Below are positions 1-8,804 of a stretch of 64,000 nt of DNA, piece by piece. The first letter of the stretch is position 1. The number at the start of each line of letters is the position of its first letter. The stretch is from Proteus vulgaris (GTDB lineage Bacteria > Pseudomonadota > Gammaproteobacteria > Enterobacterales > Enterobacteriaceae). The stretch is taken from positions 3,509,501 to 3,573,500 of the forward strand of contig LR590468.1 of assembly GCA_901472505.1 (NCBI GenBank). The letters run 5' to 3'. The notes beneath the pieces were generated by a model that was not told where the DNA came from, ran no database searches, and saw nothing but the letters and a program-made list of their open reading frames with translations. Position numbers and translations under genes: made by a program.

Positions 1-120
1 CACTACTGTTTTCAGTATATACGAGAGTTAGCTCGCAGATATGCTACCATTTTTCAAAAACTTATCTAGTCAGGGGCACAATAGGAAGTGTGACAATACT
101 AACAGAATAATTAAAAACGG

Positions 121-963
121 TTACTTATCAAACCGTGAATCACGTAATGCTTCTTTGACGCGCTTCAAGTTATCTCTGAATTTTGGCCCTCGGCGTAAAA
201 TAAATCCGGTGGCAAGAACATCAATAATAGTGAGTTGGGCAAGGCGGGAGATCATCGGCATGTAGATATCAGTATCTTCAGGCACATCAAGCAAAATGGG
301 AAGGGTGGCTTCAAAAGCTAAAAGTGAGCCAGGTGTCGTAATTGCAATTACTGAAGCATCGTTTTCGCGTGCAATTTTAGCTATTTCAACAAGATTTTTA
401 GTACGCCCCGTATGTGAGATAACAACGACAACATCACCATCAGTGCTATTAATACAGCTCATACGTTGCATAACAACGTCATCAAAGTAAGTGACAGGAA
501 TATTAAAACGAGAAAATTTGTTCATGGCATCGTGAGCAACGGCGGCTGATGCACCCAAACCAAAAAAGGAGATCTTTTTAGCTTGAGTCAGAATATCCAC
601 TGCGCGATTAATGGCAGCGATATCAATATTTGTTTTGACGTTTTCTAATCCAGCCATGGCGGATTCAAAAATTTTATTGGTATAAGAAGAGACCGTATCA
701 GAATCATCAATATTACGATTGACATAGGGAGTGCCGTTGGCAATGCTTTGTGCTAATTGTAATTTAAAATCAGGGAATCCCTTCGTTGCCATACGACGGC
801 AAAAACGATTAACGGTGGGTTCGCTGACATCAGCCGTTTTAGCCATTAAGGCAATGCTAGAGTGGATAACAGTTTGTGGCGCAGTTAAAACAGCCTCAGC
901 CACTTTTTTTTCTGATTTACTCAAGATGTCCAGATTAGACTGAACCCTTTCCAATATATTCAT
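121..963 (-). CDS. hexR: HexR, RpiR-family regulator of central carbon metabolism
   Basis: 280-residue DNA-binding regulator that controls zwf and other hexose-catabolism genes; in this family KDPG relieves DNA binding. Residues 1-75 form the RpiR helix-turn-helix (KTADVSEPTVNRFCRRM is the recognition region). Residues 120-260 form a SIS sugar-phosphate-binding domain, with FFGLGASAAVAHDA and VVVISHTGRTKN as the phosphate-contact loops. Length matches the E. coli protein (about 289). It is divergent from zwf, the same arrangement as in E. coli, so the shared 350-bp gap probably holds its operators. Confident identification. Confidence 0.95.
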   Translation of the reverse strand: MNILERVQSNLDILSKSEKKVAEAVLTAPQTVIHSSIALMAKTADVSEPTVNRFCRRMATKGFPDFKLQLAQSIANGTPYVNRNIDDSDTVSSYTNKIFESAMAGLENVKTNIDIAAINRAVDILTQAKKISFFGLGASAAVAHDAMNKFSRFNIPVTYFDDVVMQRMSCINSTDGDVVVVISHTGRTKNLVEIAKIARENDASVIAITTPGSLLAFEATLPILLDVPEDTDIYMPMISRLAQLTIIDVLATGFILRRGPKFRDNLKRVKEALRDSRFDK

Positions 964-1274
964 TAAATATACAGATCCTAGGCTTTGCCAATTTCAATAA
1001 AAGGAGAAATCTATAACGGTTTTATGAAAATATACTACGCAAAGAACAAGGCTTGCAGTGTAAACCATCGGTAAACAGGGCTTTTTTCGTTAAAGTATGA
1101 CGTGTGTCTAACTTTCAAAGCTGAAAACAAGAAACAAAACTGTTGTAAAGTTACAAGAAAGGATAAAACACGAGACATAAAATGAAGCATTACAATATCT
1201 GTGGTAAGTTAGAGACTAAAATGTGTGAGCGTATTTACTGAATACACCCAAAAGAGTACATTAATACAAAATTC

Positions 1275-1289
1275 TGTAACAAAATTACA
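1275..1289. promoter_or_regulatory. Candidate HexR operator in the zwf leader
   Basis: TGTAACAAAATTACA is a near-perfect inverted repeat (TGTAA-N5-TTACA) close to the HexR consensus TGTAATTAAATTACA as I know it. It lies 26 bases upstream of the zwf start codon. A second, shorter palindrome TTGTAAAGTTACAA lies at 1143-1156. The rest of the hexR-zwf gap (964-1314) shows no convincing gene. Function is inferred from motif and position. Confidence 0.5.
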
Positions 1290-1314
1290 AAATCTCATCA
1301 TGAGGAGACGTACT

Positions 1315-2790
1315 ATGGCAGCGATATCGACTGCTCAGGCCTGTGATCTGGTTATCTTCGGTACGAAAGGGGATCTCGCACGCCGTAAGCTTATTCCATC
1401 ATTATATCAATTGGAAAAAGCAGGATATATTCACCCTGACTCTCGCATTATTGGTGTAGGCCGTGCCGATTGGGATGCTGAGGCATATAAAAATGTTGCC
1501 CACGAAGCATTAAAAACCTTTTTAAAAGAAGAAATTAATCCTGAAATTTGGCAGCGTTTAAGTGATCGCTTAGATTTTTGTAATCTTGATGTCAATGAAA
1601 CAGATCATTTCATTGAGCTATCAAAGCACCTAAAACAAGACAAATTACCGGCTATTTATTACTTTGCAATGCCACCCAGTACCTTTAGTGCAATGTGTAA
1701 AGGGTTAGGTCATGCAAAACTTAATAAAGAGCCAAATCGTGTTGTGATGGAGAAACCATTAGGCACGGATTTAGCGTCTTCTGTTTCTATTAATGATAGT
1801 GTGGCGAAATATTTTAAAGAGAGTCAAATTTATCGTATCGACCACTATTTAGGTAAAGAAACGGTTTTAAACCTATTAGCACTGCGCTTTGCTAACTCTC
1901 TCTTTGTTAATAATTGGGACAATAAAACGATTGATCATGTCCAAATTACGGTTGCAGAAGAGGTTGGCATCGAAGGGCGCTGGGGATATTTCGACCAAGC
2001 GGGTCAAATGCGTGATATGGTACAAAACCACCTGTTGCAGATCTTAACGATGATTGCAATGTCCCCGCCTGCTGATTTAACCGCAGATAGTATTCGCCAA
2101 GAAAAAGTGAAAGTCTTACGTTCATTACGTCGTATTGATAATACTAATATCCGCGAAAAAACGGTGCGTGGGCAATATACGGGAGGCTTTGTTCAAGGTA
2201 AGAAAGTGCCTGGTTATCTTGATGAAGACGGTGCAAATAAAACCAGCCATACAGAAACCTTTGTGGCTATCCGCGCTGATATTGATAACTGGCGTTGGGC
2301 TGGTGTTCCGTTTTATCTAAGAACAGGTAAACGTCTGCCAAGTAAATGTTCAGAAGTTGTGGTTTATTTTAAAAAACCGGCATTAAATATTTTTAGTGAG
2401 ACTTATCAAGAGCTACCACAAAATAAACTAACTATTCGTCTACAGCCAGATGAAGGTATTGATATTGAAGTGCTGAATAAAGCACCGGGTCTTGATCATA
2501 AACATCGTTTACAAACGACGAAGCTGGACTTGAGTTTCTCTGAAACATTCAATCAAACACATTTAGCGGATGCTTACGAACGCTTATTATTAGAGGCAAT
2601 GCGTGGTATTCAAGCATTATTTGTACGTCGCGATGAAGTAGAAGAAGCATGGAAATGGGTTGATTCAATTATCAATGCATGGGAATGCGATAATGAACTG
2701 CCAAAGCCTTATCAAGCTGGTACATGGGGGCCTGTTGCATCTGTTGCAATGATCACTCGTGATGGGCGTTCATGGAATGAAATTGAATAA
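1315..2790 (+). CDS. zwf: Glucose-6-phosphate 1-dehydrogenase
   Basis: Oxidises glucose-6-phosphate to 6-phosphogluconolactone with NADP+, the entry step of the oxidative pentose phosphate pathway in the cytoplasm. The Rossmann motif GTKGDLARRKL is near residue 15, and the family active-site signature RIDHYLGKE, with the catalytic His and Lys, is near residue 180. I chose the ATG at 1315, preceded by GAGGAG at 1302-1307. This gives 491 residues, identical to E. coli Zwf. The frame stays open upstream to 1225, but that extension has no family resemblance and would overlap the putative HexR operator. An intrinsic terminator follows at 2816. Confidence 0.97.
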   Translation: MAAISTAQACDLVIFGTKGDLARRKLIPSLYQLEKAGYIHPDSRIIGVGRADWDAEAYKNVAHEALKTFLKEEINPEIWQRLSDRLDFCNLDVNETDHFIELSKHLKQDKLPAIYYFAMPPSTFSAMCKGLGHAKLNKEPNRVVMEKPLGTDLASSVSINDSVAKYFKESQIYRIDHYLGKETVLNLLALRFANSLFVNNWDNKTIDHVQITVAEEVGIEGRWGYFDQAGQMRDMVQNHLLQILTMIAMSPPADLTADSIRQEKVKVLRSLRRIDNTNIREKTVRGQYTGGFVQGKKVPGYLDEDGANKTSHTETFVAIRADIDNWRWAGVPFYLRTGKRLPSKCSEVVVYFKKPALNIFSETYQELPQNKLTIRLQPDEGIDIEVLNKAPGLDHKHRLQTTKLDLSFSETFNQTHLADAYERLLLEAMRGIQALFVRRDEVEEAWKWVDSIINAWECDNELPKPYQAGTWGPVASVAMITRDGRSWNEIE

Positions 2791-2815
2791 TTAATTTCGA
2801 TTGTCGATTATAAAG

Positions 2816-2844
2816 AAAAACACCCAGTTAAGCTGGGTGTTTTT
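2816..2844 (+). terminator. Intrinsic terminator after zwf
   Basis: CACCCAG/CTGGGTG stem with a TTAAG loop, flanked by AAAAA and TTTTT. The AT-rich stretch from 2845 to the mdtU-like ORF at 3115 shows nothing coding and probably contains the mdtJI promoter. Confidence 0.85.
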
Positions 2845-3114
2845 GTCTTTGGTCAATATCTTTAAGCATAATTACAGCAATTTAGATGAATAAAACTGCT
2901 GAAAGAACAGAAAACGCCTGATTAACTATGCAATCTGATTTTGCTTAGAAACTAAAACTCAAATAAAACCAATCAATTAACAAAAAAATTTTGCGAAAAG
3001 GCATTGCTTTAAATAATTCGGCATGATAGAAATATCATGTAACATTTAACCATCTTATATGAGGGTTCGGAGTATATCGTGCGGATGGTCTGTGCGATGA
3101 AAGAATAAATAATC

Positions 3115-3213
3115 ATGACTAGCGCCAAAAGCGTCAAAGTTAAACGTTCTACCTATAAGTTATTCCTTTCTGCTATTTTATCCAGTGAACACTACTGGTG
3201 TGGCGCATTATAG
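3115..3213 (+). CDS. mdtU: 32-residue upstream ORF in the mdtJI leader (mdtU-like)
   Basis: ATG at 3115 opens a 32-codon frame ending in TAG at 3211, about 150 bases upstream of mdtJ. The peptide begins MTSAKSVKVKRST and ends SSEHYWCGAL. It is basic at the N-terminus and has an aromatic/Cys C-terminal end. E. coli mdtJI has a leader ORF of similar size (MdtU, 34 residues) reported to couple spermidine to mdtJI expression; homology here is inferred from position and size, since I cannot align it. The ribosome site is weak (GAAAGAA, about 10 bases upstream). A TTCCTGA/TCAGGAA hairpin follows at 3230-3248. Confidence 0.5.
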   Translation: MTSAKSVKVKRSTYKLFLSAILSSEHYWCGAL

Positions 3214-3365
3214 AAATCTCTCATCTTAATTCCTGACACAATCAGGAAATGACGTTGCCTTAACGTTCGGCTTTTATTGCCGCCAGAAAGACTATCTACA
3301 TATTCTCTATCTTCCTGCGCAAGAAACGTTTCGGCGTATTTCAAATGTGTATGAGAGATGAAAAA

Positions 3366-3806
3366 ATGATTTATTGGATATTTTTAGCATTAGCTATTGT
3401 TTGTGAAGTTATTGGCACTTTATCAATGAAGTACGCCAGTGTAAGCGGTGGTTACACCGGAATGATAGTGATGTGGTTAATGATTGCCACTTCCTATATC
3501 TTTTTAGCCATAGCCGTTAAGAAAGTGGCATTAGGTGTAGCATATGCACTGTGGGAAGGTATTGGAATTGTCATTATTACGACATTTAGCGTTCTGTGGT
3601 TTGGTGAATCACTGTCACCATTAAAGTTAGGTGGTCTAGCGATGTTAATTGCAGGGATCACACTTATCAAATCGGGTACTAAAAAATCGGCTGTTGCGAA
3701 GAAAACAACAGATTCGGTAAAAAGTATCGCGGGTAAAGCCAAGTATGTTGCGAGTGCTGTAAAAGGAGCAAATAAGTCAATTCCTGCCAATATCAAGGAG
3801 GCTTAA
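3366..3806 (+). CDS. mdtJ: Spermidine export SMR subunit MdtJ
   Basis: Small multidrug resistance family membrane protein that pairs with MdtI to export spermidine across the inner membrane. Four predicted membrane helices occupy residues 1-105. The SMR signature Glu is in IVCEVIG, and [11 protein letters not shown] is the helix-3 dimer motif. The ATG at 3366 gives the family N-terminus [11 protein letters not shown] and is preceded by GAGAGATGA; two in-frame ATGs (3345, 3351) lie upstream but lack family support. At 146 residues it is about 25 longer than E. coli MdtJ, with a Lys/Ala-rich cytoplasmic tail. Only 2 bases separate it from mdtI, so the two form an operon. Confidence 0.93.
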   Translation: MIYWIFLALAIVCEVIGTLSMKYASVSGGYTGMIVMWLMIATSYIFLAIAVKKVALGVAYALWEGIGIVIITTFSVLWFGESLSPLKLGGLAMLIAGITLIKSGTKKSAVAKKTTDSVKSIAGKAKYVASAVKGANKSIPANIKEA

Positions 3807-3808
3807 TT

Positions 3809-4141
3809 ATGTTAGCTCAATTTGAATGGTGGCATGGTGCATTTTTAATATTGGCTGTAGTACTTGAAATCGTTGCAAATATATTTTTAAAAATGTCTAA
3901 CGGCTTTAGCCGAATGGGATTAGGAATATTATCACTGGTTTGTGTTTTAGGTGCTTTTAGCGCACTAGCAATGGCGGTCAAAGGGATCGAGCTTTCGGTT
4001 GCTTACGCCTTATGGGGTGCTTTCGGAATTATTGCAACTATTGCCGCCGGTTGGATTTTATTTAATCAACGACTTAATTATAAAGGATGGGGGGGGATTA
4101 TATTATTACTGGTTGGTATGGTAATGATTAAGTTTGCCTAA
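3809..4141 (+). CDS. mdtI: Spermidine export SMR subunit MdtI
   Basis: 110-residue partner of MdtJ in the heterodimeric spermidine exporter. It has four hydrophobic helices with the conserved Glu in [11 protein letters not shown] and the helix-3 motif [14 protein letters not shown]. Size and sequence match E. coli MdtI (109). A strong ribosome site, AAGGAGG, overlaps the end of mdtJ, indicating co-translation. A terminator follows at 4214. Confidence 0.94.
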   Translation: MLAQFEWWHGAFLILAVVLEIVANIFLKMSNGFSRMGLGILSLVCVLGAFSALAMAVKGIELSVAYALWGAFGIIATIAAGWILFNQRLNYKGWGGIILLLVGMVMIKFA

Positions 4142-4213
4142 ATCTAATTAACAGAATAAATGATATTTTGATAATGTTCGAAATCTAATTATCACAGCAA
4201 AGTCAGAGACAAT

Positions 4214-4247
4214 AAAAAAGCTGAATTTTTATAAATTCAGCTTTTTT
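4214..4247 (+). terminator. Intrinsic terminator after mdtJI
   Basis: AAAAAAGCTGAATTT / AAATTCAGCTTTTTT, a 15-bp stem with a 4-base loop; the run of T lies in its descending arm. The near symmetry could make it bidirectional. Confidence 0.85.
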
Positions 4248-4292
4248 GTTATCTCTACAAATTTAATCTATTTGGAACGATATCTATAAAAT

Positions 4293-4490
4293 TTAATTTT
4301 TGCTTCGTTGCCCTAAAAGTAAGCCCATGTTTGCGAATACCAAAAGGGAGGAACAAACGCGATTAAAAATACGTTTAGATTTAGGTTTCACTAAAAGTTG
4401 TTGCATATGCAAACTTATAGCTACATAAAGCACAATGGCAATAAATTCGAGCAGTAGAAAGAGCGTGCCTAAAATTTTAAATTGGTAGCC
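4293..4490 (-). pseudogene. C-terminal remnant of a LysE/RhtB-family exporter
   Basis: Reading the minus strand from about 4490 to a TAA at 4293 gives about 65 residues beginning YQFKILGTLFLLLEF and ending SLLVFANMGLLLGQRSKN. This resembles the last two membrane helices and the RxxxNRxxGxLLxxxGxxL tail of LysE/RhtB amino-acid exporters. There is no start codon and no upstream two thirds of the gene. The remnant abuts another broken gene at the same point. Identification is by pattern only. Confidence 0.5.
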
Positions 4491-4631
4491 AAAAAATTTT
4501 ATGGGCCTTTTGAGTTTTTCTTAACATTTATGGGAACGAGCCATATTGCTGAAGTATATGGTAATGAACATTTATCAGATTATTATCTTGATTTAGCCGA
4601 TAAATTAAATTCAAAAAATAAGCACCCATAA
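4488..4631 (+). pseudogene. C-terminal remnant of a possible flavodoxin-fold oxidoreductase
   Basis: Plus-strand frame from about 4488 to TAA at 4629-4631 reads FYGPFEFFLTFMGTSHIAEV and ends LDLADKLNSKNKHP. It resembles the C-terminal end of NAD(P)H quinone reductases of the flavodoxin-like fold. There is no start codon and the frame closes immediately upstream. Its stop lies inside the yoaB terminator hairpin. Family assignment is tentative. Confidence 0.35.
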
Positions 4632-4641
4632 ATCCGGGTGC
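4613..4641 (-). terminator. Intrinsic terminator after yoaB
   Basis: On the minus strand AGCACCC/GGGTGCT forms a stem, followed by TTATTTTTT. It lies just past the yoaB stop codon. Confidence 0.75.
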
Positions 4642-4655
4642 TAATAACAGTGCAA

Positions 4656-5000
4656 TTACATTGCCGCAATAATTTTAATTTCGACTTTATATTCAGGATG
4701 CATTAATTGTGCTTGCACAGTACAACGTACAGGCGCGCTACCTTTAGCCACCCATGCATCCCATGCTTTATTCATCCCTTCAAAGTCGGCTTTATCAGCT
4801 AAAAAGATTGTCACATCAAGAATTTGAGTTTTATCAGAACCTACACGCTGTAATAAGACATCGATTGCCGCTAATGTGTCTGCTGTTTGTTCAATAATAT
4901 CGCCTGATAAATTCTCTGGTACAGCGGTGTAATAAATAGTGTCATTATGAATAACCGCTTCAGACCAGCGATCTTCGGGGTCGATACGTTTAATTGTCAT
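4656..5000 (-). CDS. yoaB: RidA-family protein YoaB
   Basis: 114-residue member of the RidA/YjgF/UK114 superfamily, the same length as E. coli YoaB. RidA proteins hydrolyse reactive enamine/imine intermediates; whether YoaB subtypes do so is not established. The conserved APVRCTVQAQLMHPEYKVEI segment (about residues 88-107) carries the Arg and Glu of the family ligand pocket. It is divergent from yoaA across an 83-bp gap, as in E. coli. Confidence 0.93.
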   Translation of the reverse strand: MTIKRIDPEDRWSEAVIHNDTIYYTAVPENLSGDIIEQTADTLAAIDVLLQRVGSDKTQILDVTIFLADKADFEGMNKAWDAWVAKGSAPVRCTVQAQLMHPEYKVEIKIIAAM

Positions 5001-5083
5001 TGCGTTCTCCTTTGTATTAACGGCATAGGTGGTACTTTTGATTATCCACTGGCATAATTTACGTCTTATTTTATAAAAAGAGT

Positions 5084-7027
5084 ATGCCTGTGTCAGACGA
5101 TTTTGCAGAAAACGGGATTTTAACCCGAACTATTCCTGGATTTCATCCCCGTGAAGCTCAACGACAAATGGCGAAATCAATAATAGATATTATTGATAAG
5201 CAGGGTGTACTTATTGCGGAGGCTGGTACGGGAACAGGGAAAACCTATGCTTACCTTGTACCTGCTTTGCGTTCAGGTAAAAAAACCATTATTTCAACAG
5301 GTTCTAAAGCCCTACAAGATCAACTTTATAATCGAGATTTACCAACGATCATTAAAGCCATTAATTACGATGGCAACACAGCATTATTAAAAGGGCGCTC
5401 AAATTACCTGTGTTTAGAACGACTTGATCAACAAATGCTCAGTGGTGGTGATCTGGAAGCTGAAGTATTGTCTGATGTGATGTATATACGTCAATGGTCA
5501 ACACAGACAGAAGATGGTGATGTTAGCCGTTGTCACAGTGTTGCAGAAGATAGCCGAGTTTGGCCTCTAGTTACGAGTACTAACGATAACTGTTTAGGAA
5601 GTGATTGCCCTCGTTATAAAGAGTGCTATGTTCTAAGCGCACGTAAAAAAGCAATGGATGCGGATGTCGTGGTGGTTAATCACCATTTATTTATGGCGGA
5701 TACTGTCGTTAAAGATACCGGTTTTGGTGAACTAATTCCGGAAGCTGAAATTATGATCTTTGATGAAGCTCATCAAATTCCGGATATTGCCAGTCATTAT
5801 TTTGGTCAACAACTGACGAGTAGACAACTTTTTGATCTCGCTAGAGATATGACCGTTGCTTATCGCACAGAAGTACGCGACCAAGTTCAATTGCAAAAAA
5901 GTGCCGATCGATTAACACAAATGGTCATGGATTTTCGCTTAGTATTAGGAGAAATAGGCTATCGAGGGAATTTACGTGAACTGCTACAAGGTGGTGAAAC
6001 AAAACGTTTTCTTACGTTGCTTGATGATGCGTTAGAACTAAGTTATGACGTCATGAAGCTCTCATTAGGGCGAAGCCAATTACTCGATAGCGCCTTTGAA
6101 CGAGCCACGATTTATCGCAACCGCTTAAAACGCCTAATTGATACTACAATTCCTGGTTATAGCTACTGGTTTGAAAGTTACGGTCGTCATTTTTTACTGG
6201 CTATTACGCCACTTTCTGTTGCAGATAAATTTCGTGAATTAATTAAATCACATAAAAGCAGTTGGGTATTTACCTCGGCAACGCTTTCTGTGAATGAGCA
6301 AATGTCTTATTACACGGATAGATTGGGGTTAGAAAATGCCACAACGCTGATTTTAAATAGTCCATTTGATTATCAGCATCAAACATTACTTTGTGTTCCT
6401 CGTTATTTACCGCCATTAAATCAGCCTTATACTGCAAAACGTTTAGCAACGATGCTAACGCCTGTTATTTTAAAAAACCAGGGGCGCTGTTTTTTCCTCT
6501 GTACTTCACATGCCATGATGCGTGGACTTGCTGAAGAATTTAAAGTCAGTTTGCCTTTGCCTGTATTAATGCAAGGGGAAATGAGTAAAACACAATTACT
6601 GCAAAAATTTGTCTCATCAGGAAATGCACTGCTAGTGGCAACTCAAAGCTTTTGGGAAGGTGTGGATGTGCGTGGCGATACACTTTCTTGTGTCATTATT
6701 GATAAATTACCTTTTACGGCACCCGATGATCCTTTATTAAGGGCACGTATTGAAGATTGTGAATTACGGGGTGGTGATGCATTTCGCGATGTTCAAATTC
6801 CGGATGCTGTGATTAGTTTAAAACAAGGTGTTGGACGATTAATTCGTGATGTACACGATTATGGTGCGATTATCGTGTGTGATGATAGGTTGGTTTCTCG
6901 TGCTTATGGTGAGGTTTTCTTAAGCAGCTTGCCACCGTCACCACGCACTCGCTCACTCGAAAAAACGATGGAATTTTTGAGTCAACGCGCACAGCATGAT
7001 GTAATACAAGAAATATCGGATTCATAA
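5084..7027 (+). CDS. yoaA: DinG-family ATP-dependent DNA helicase YoaA
   Basis: 647-residue XPD/DinG-like superfamily 2 helicase. In E. coli YoaA pairs with HolC (chi) and helps repair stalled forks. Walker A GTGTGKT is at residues 48-54, and the DEAH box (IMIFDEAHQ) is near residue 228. A cluster of cysteines between them (SNYLCLE, then NCLGSDCPRYKEC) fits the 4Fe-4S domain. The C-terminal motif VI is GVGRLIRD. It reads into the tsaB region with a 92-bp gap, preserving E. coli gene order. Confidence 0.94.
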   Translation: MPVSDDFAENGILTRTIPGFHPREAQRQMAKSIIDIIDKQGVLIAEAGTGTGKTYAYLVPALRSGKKTIISTGSKALQDQLYNRDLPTIIKAINYDGNTALLKGRSNYLCLERLDQQMLSGGDLEAEVLSDVMYIRQWSTQTEDGDVSRCHSVAEDSRVWPLVTSTNDNCLGSDCPRYKECYVLSARKKAMDADVVVVNHHLFMADTVVKDTGFGELIPEAEIMIFDEAHQIPDIASHYFGQQLTSRQLFDLARDMTVAYRTEVRDQVQLQKSADRLTQMVMDFRLVLGEIGYRGNLRELLQGGETKRFLTLLDDALELSYDVMKLSLGRSQLLDSAFERATIYRNRLKRLIDTTIPGYSYWFESYGRHFLLAITPLSVADKFRELIKSHKSSWVFTSATLSVNEQMSYYTDRLGLENATTLILNSPFDYQHQTLLCVPRYLPPLNQPYTAKRLATMLTPVILKNQGRCFFLCTSHAMMRGLAEEFKVSLPLPVLMQGEMSKTQLLQKFVSSGNALLVATQSFWEGVDVRGDTLSCVIIDKLPFTAPDDPLLRARIEDCELRGGDAFRDVQIPDAVISLKQGVGRLIRDVHDYGAIIVCDDRLVSRAYGEVFLSSLPPSPRTRSLEKTMEFLSQRAQHDVIQEISDS

Positions 7028-7119
7028 TAGCGATTGTGCAGAATGTGTGTTTATTCCGTTGAACACTATTATGATATTATTCTTTCTCTTTTAATTATCG
7101 AATTTGCCGGAGTTATGGA

Positions 7120-7821
7120 GTGTCACTGCGAATTTTAGCAATTGATACTGCAACCGAATCCTGTTCGGTTGCAGTTTGGAATGAAGGCGTTGTTGCTTCA
7201 CGTTTTGAAATCTCACCTCGTGAACATACACAAAAGATTTTACCTATGGTCAAAAGCGCCTTAGAAGAAGCGAACTTAACATTGCAATCATTAGATGCGC
7301 TCGCTTTTGGACGAGGCCCGGGTAGCTTTACAGGTGTTCGTATTGGTGTCGGTGTTGCACAAGGTATCGCGTTAGGTGCTGAATTACCGATGATGGGAAT
7401 TTCTTCACTAGCTACCATGGCAGAAGGTGTATTTAGAACAACGGGCATCAAGCAGGTTTTAGTCGCAATAGATGCGCGTATGGGTGAAATTTATTGTGCA
7501 CAATATCAGCGTAATGATAAAGGGATTTGGTTAGGCGAAGAAACAGAAGCGGTGATGAAACCTGAACACTTTGTTGAAGTTTTACAATCAACCACGGGCA
7601 CTTGGGCAATGGCGGGGACAGGTTGGCAAGCTTACCCTGATTTAAAAGAGACATTGCCATTTACCGTTATTGAAACTGAAATTACACTGCCTGCAGCACA
7701 AGATATGCTACCGCTTGCTGTTACCGCTTGGCATGAAGGTAAAGCAACAAAAGTAGAAGAGGCTGAACCTGTCTATTTGCGTAATGAAGTGACGTGGAAA
7801 AAACTACCTGGCCGCGAATAG
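7120..7821 (+). CDS. tsaB: tRNA threonylcarbamoyladenosine biosynthesis protein TsaB
   Basis: 233-residue partner of TsaD/TsaE in the t6A37 tRNA modification complex; it is an ASKHA-fold protein that acts as a scaffold rather than the catalytic subunit. It shows the N-terminal [15 protein letters not shown] and the [20 protein letters not shown] loop. The start is GTG at 7120, with GGAG at 7109-7112; this matches the family N-terminus. Between yoaA and yeaY, as in E. coli. Confidence 0.95.
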   Translation: MSLRILAIDTATESCSVAVWNEGVVASRFEISPREHTQKILPMVKSALEEANLTLQSLDALAFGRGPGSFTGVRIGVGVAQGIALGAELPMMGISSLATMAEGVFRTTGIKQVLVAIDARMGEIYCAQYQRNDKGIWLGEETEAVMKPEHFVEVLQSTTGTWAMAGTGWQAYPDLKETLPFTVIETEITLPAAQDMLPLAVTAWHEGKATKVEEAEPVYLRNEVTWKKLPGRE

Positions 7822-7907
7822 ATTATGAGTATCTATTAGAAATCTCAGAGTAAAGCTATAATAGTATTATAGAGTAACGTCAATAATGACTTGCAATGAG
7901 GTGGTTT

Positions 7908-8504
7908 ATGAAAAGACAATTAAACTACCGTTTAGTAAGCAAAGCGCTATTTTTGTCTGGTGCTTTGTTTCTAACGGGATGCGTCTCTATACCTGAATCA
8001 ATAAAAGGAACATCAGCAACACCTGTCACTGATTTAAATGGTATTTTTGTAGCGCCTGAACTTTATGTAGGTCAAGAAGGTCGTTTTGGCGGACGTGTAA
8101 TTGATGTTAAAAATCTTCAATCATCTACACAGCTAGAAATTGCCGTTATGCCACTTTCTCAATATGATGCAGCACCTGAATTACAACAACCATCTATTGG
8201 GCGTCTCTATGCAAATGTTATGCATTTCTTAGATCCTACTGATTATAAAAATCAGTATGTAACAGTTGTTGGTACTATCAAAGGTGTTGAGACAGGCAAG
8301 GTCGGTGACGCCAGTTATCCATTTTTACGCATGGATGTAACAGGCATGAAACGTTGGACTCTCACACAGCAAGTGATTATGCCGGCGCCTATGATGACAT
8401 GGGGTTATTATGGTGATGGCCCATATTGGGGTTATTATCATGGATATGGTGGCTACGGTGGATATCCATATGGAACTGGTCAGGTCGTACCCGTTTTAGA
8501 ATAA
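7908..8504 (+). CDS. yeaY: Slp-family outer membrane lipoprotein YeaY
   Basis: 198-residue lipoprotein of the Slp/YeaY family. The signal peptide ends in the lipobox LTGC, and the mature protein contains the Slp beta domain (GGRVIDVKNLQSSTQLEI). The C-terminal tail is Gly/Tyr-rich (repeats of WGYYGDG, GYGGYGGYPYG), longer than I recall for E. coli and probably disordered. ATG 7908 was chosen over ATG 7896 because GAGGTGG sits 5-9 bases upstream. Function of the family is unknown; in E. coli yeaY is a sigma-E-linked gene. Confidence 0.88.
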   Translation: MKRQLNYRLVSKALFLSGALFLTGCVSIPESIKGTSATPVTDLNGIFVAPELYVGQEGRFGGRVIDVKNLQSSTQLEIAVMPLSQYDAAPELQQPSIGRLYANVMHFLDPTDYKNQYVTVVGTIKGVETGKVGDASYPFLRMDVTGMKRWTLTQQVIMPAPMMTWGYYGDGPYWGYYHGYGGYGGYPYGTGQVVPVLE

Positions 8505-8632
8505 AAACGGGATTTGTGACTGCATGACGATATAATATTTTATCTCCATTTGGATGAAACGGTGTATAATTGATATCTATAATATATTAGGTAACTATCT
8601 AATAGCGTTATTAAAGTTGAATAAAAATAAAA

Positions 8633-8662
8633 GAGAGGGCGGTTTTGACCGCCTTCTTTTTT
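8633..8662 (+). terminator. Intrinsic terminator after yeaY
   Basis: GGCGGT/ACCGCC stem with a TTTG loop, extended by weaker pairs, followed by a CTTTTTT tract. Confidence 0.85.
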
Positions 8663-8804
8663 GTTAATCTAAAAATAAAATATTTAGTGACACACTTCGC
8701 ATCTTCACAACAGAAAATTGTTTGTGCTGGTAGGATGAGTTAATACTTTGTTAAAAATAAAACATAATATTAACCAAGAAGTGCGATTAATCAGGAGTAC
8801 TACT

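Noticed and set aside
1182..1241. 19-codon upstream ORF in the zwf leader
   Set aside because: Poor ribosome site and no conserved counterpart known for zwf; too short to support.
1225..1314. N-terminal extension of zwf from an upstream GTG
   Set aside because: No resemblance to the family N-terminus, while ATG 1315 has a good ribosome site and gives the exact family length.
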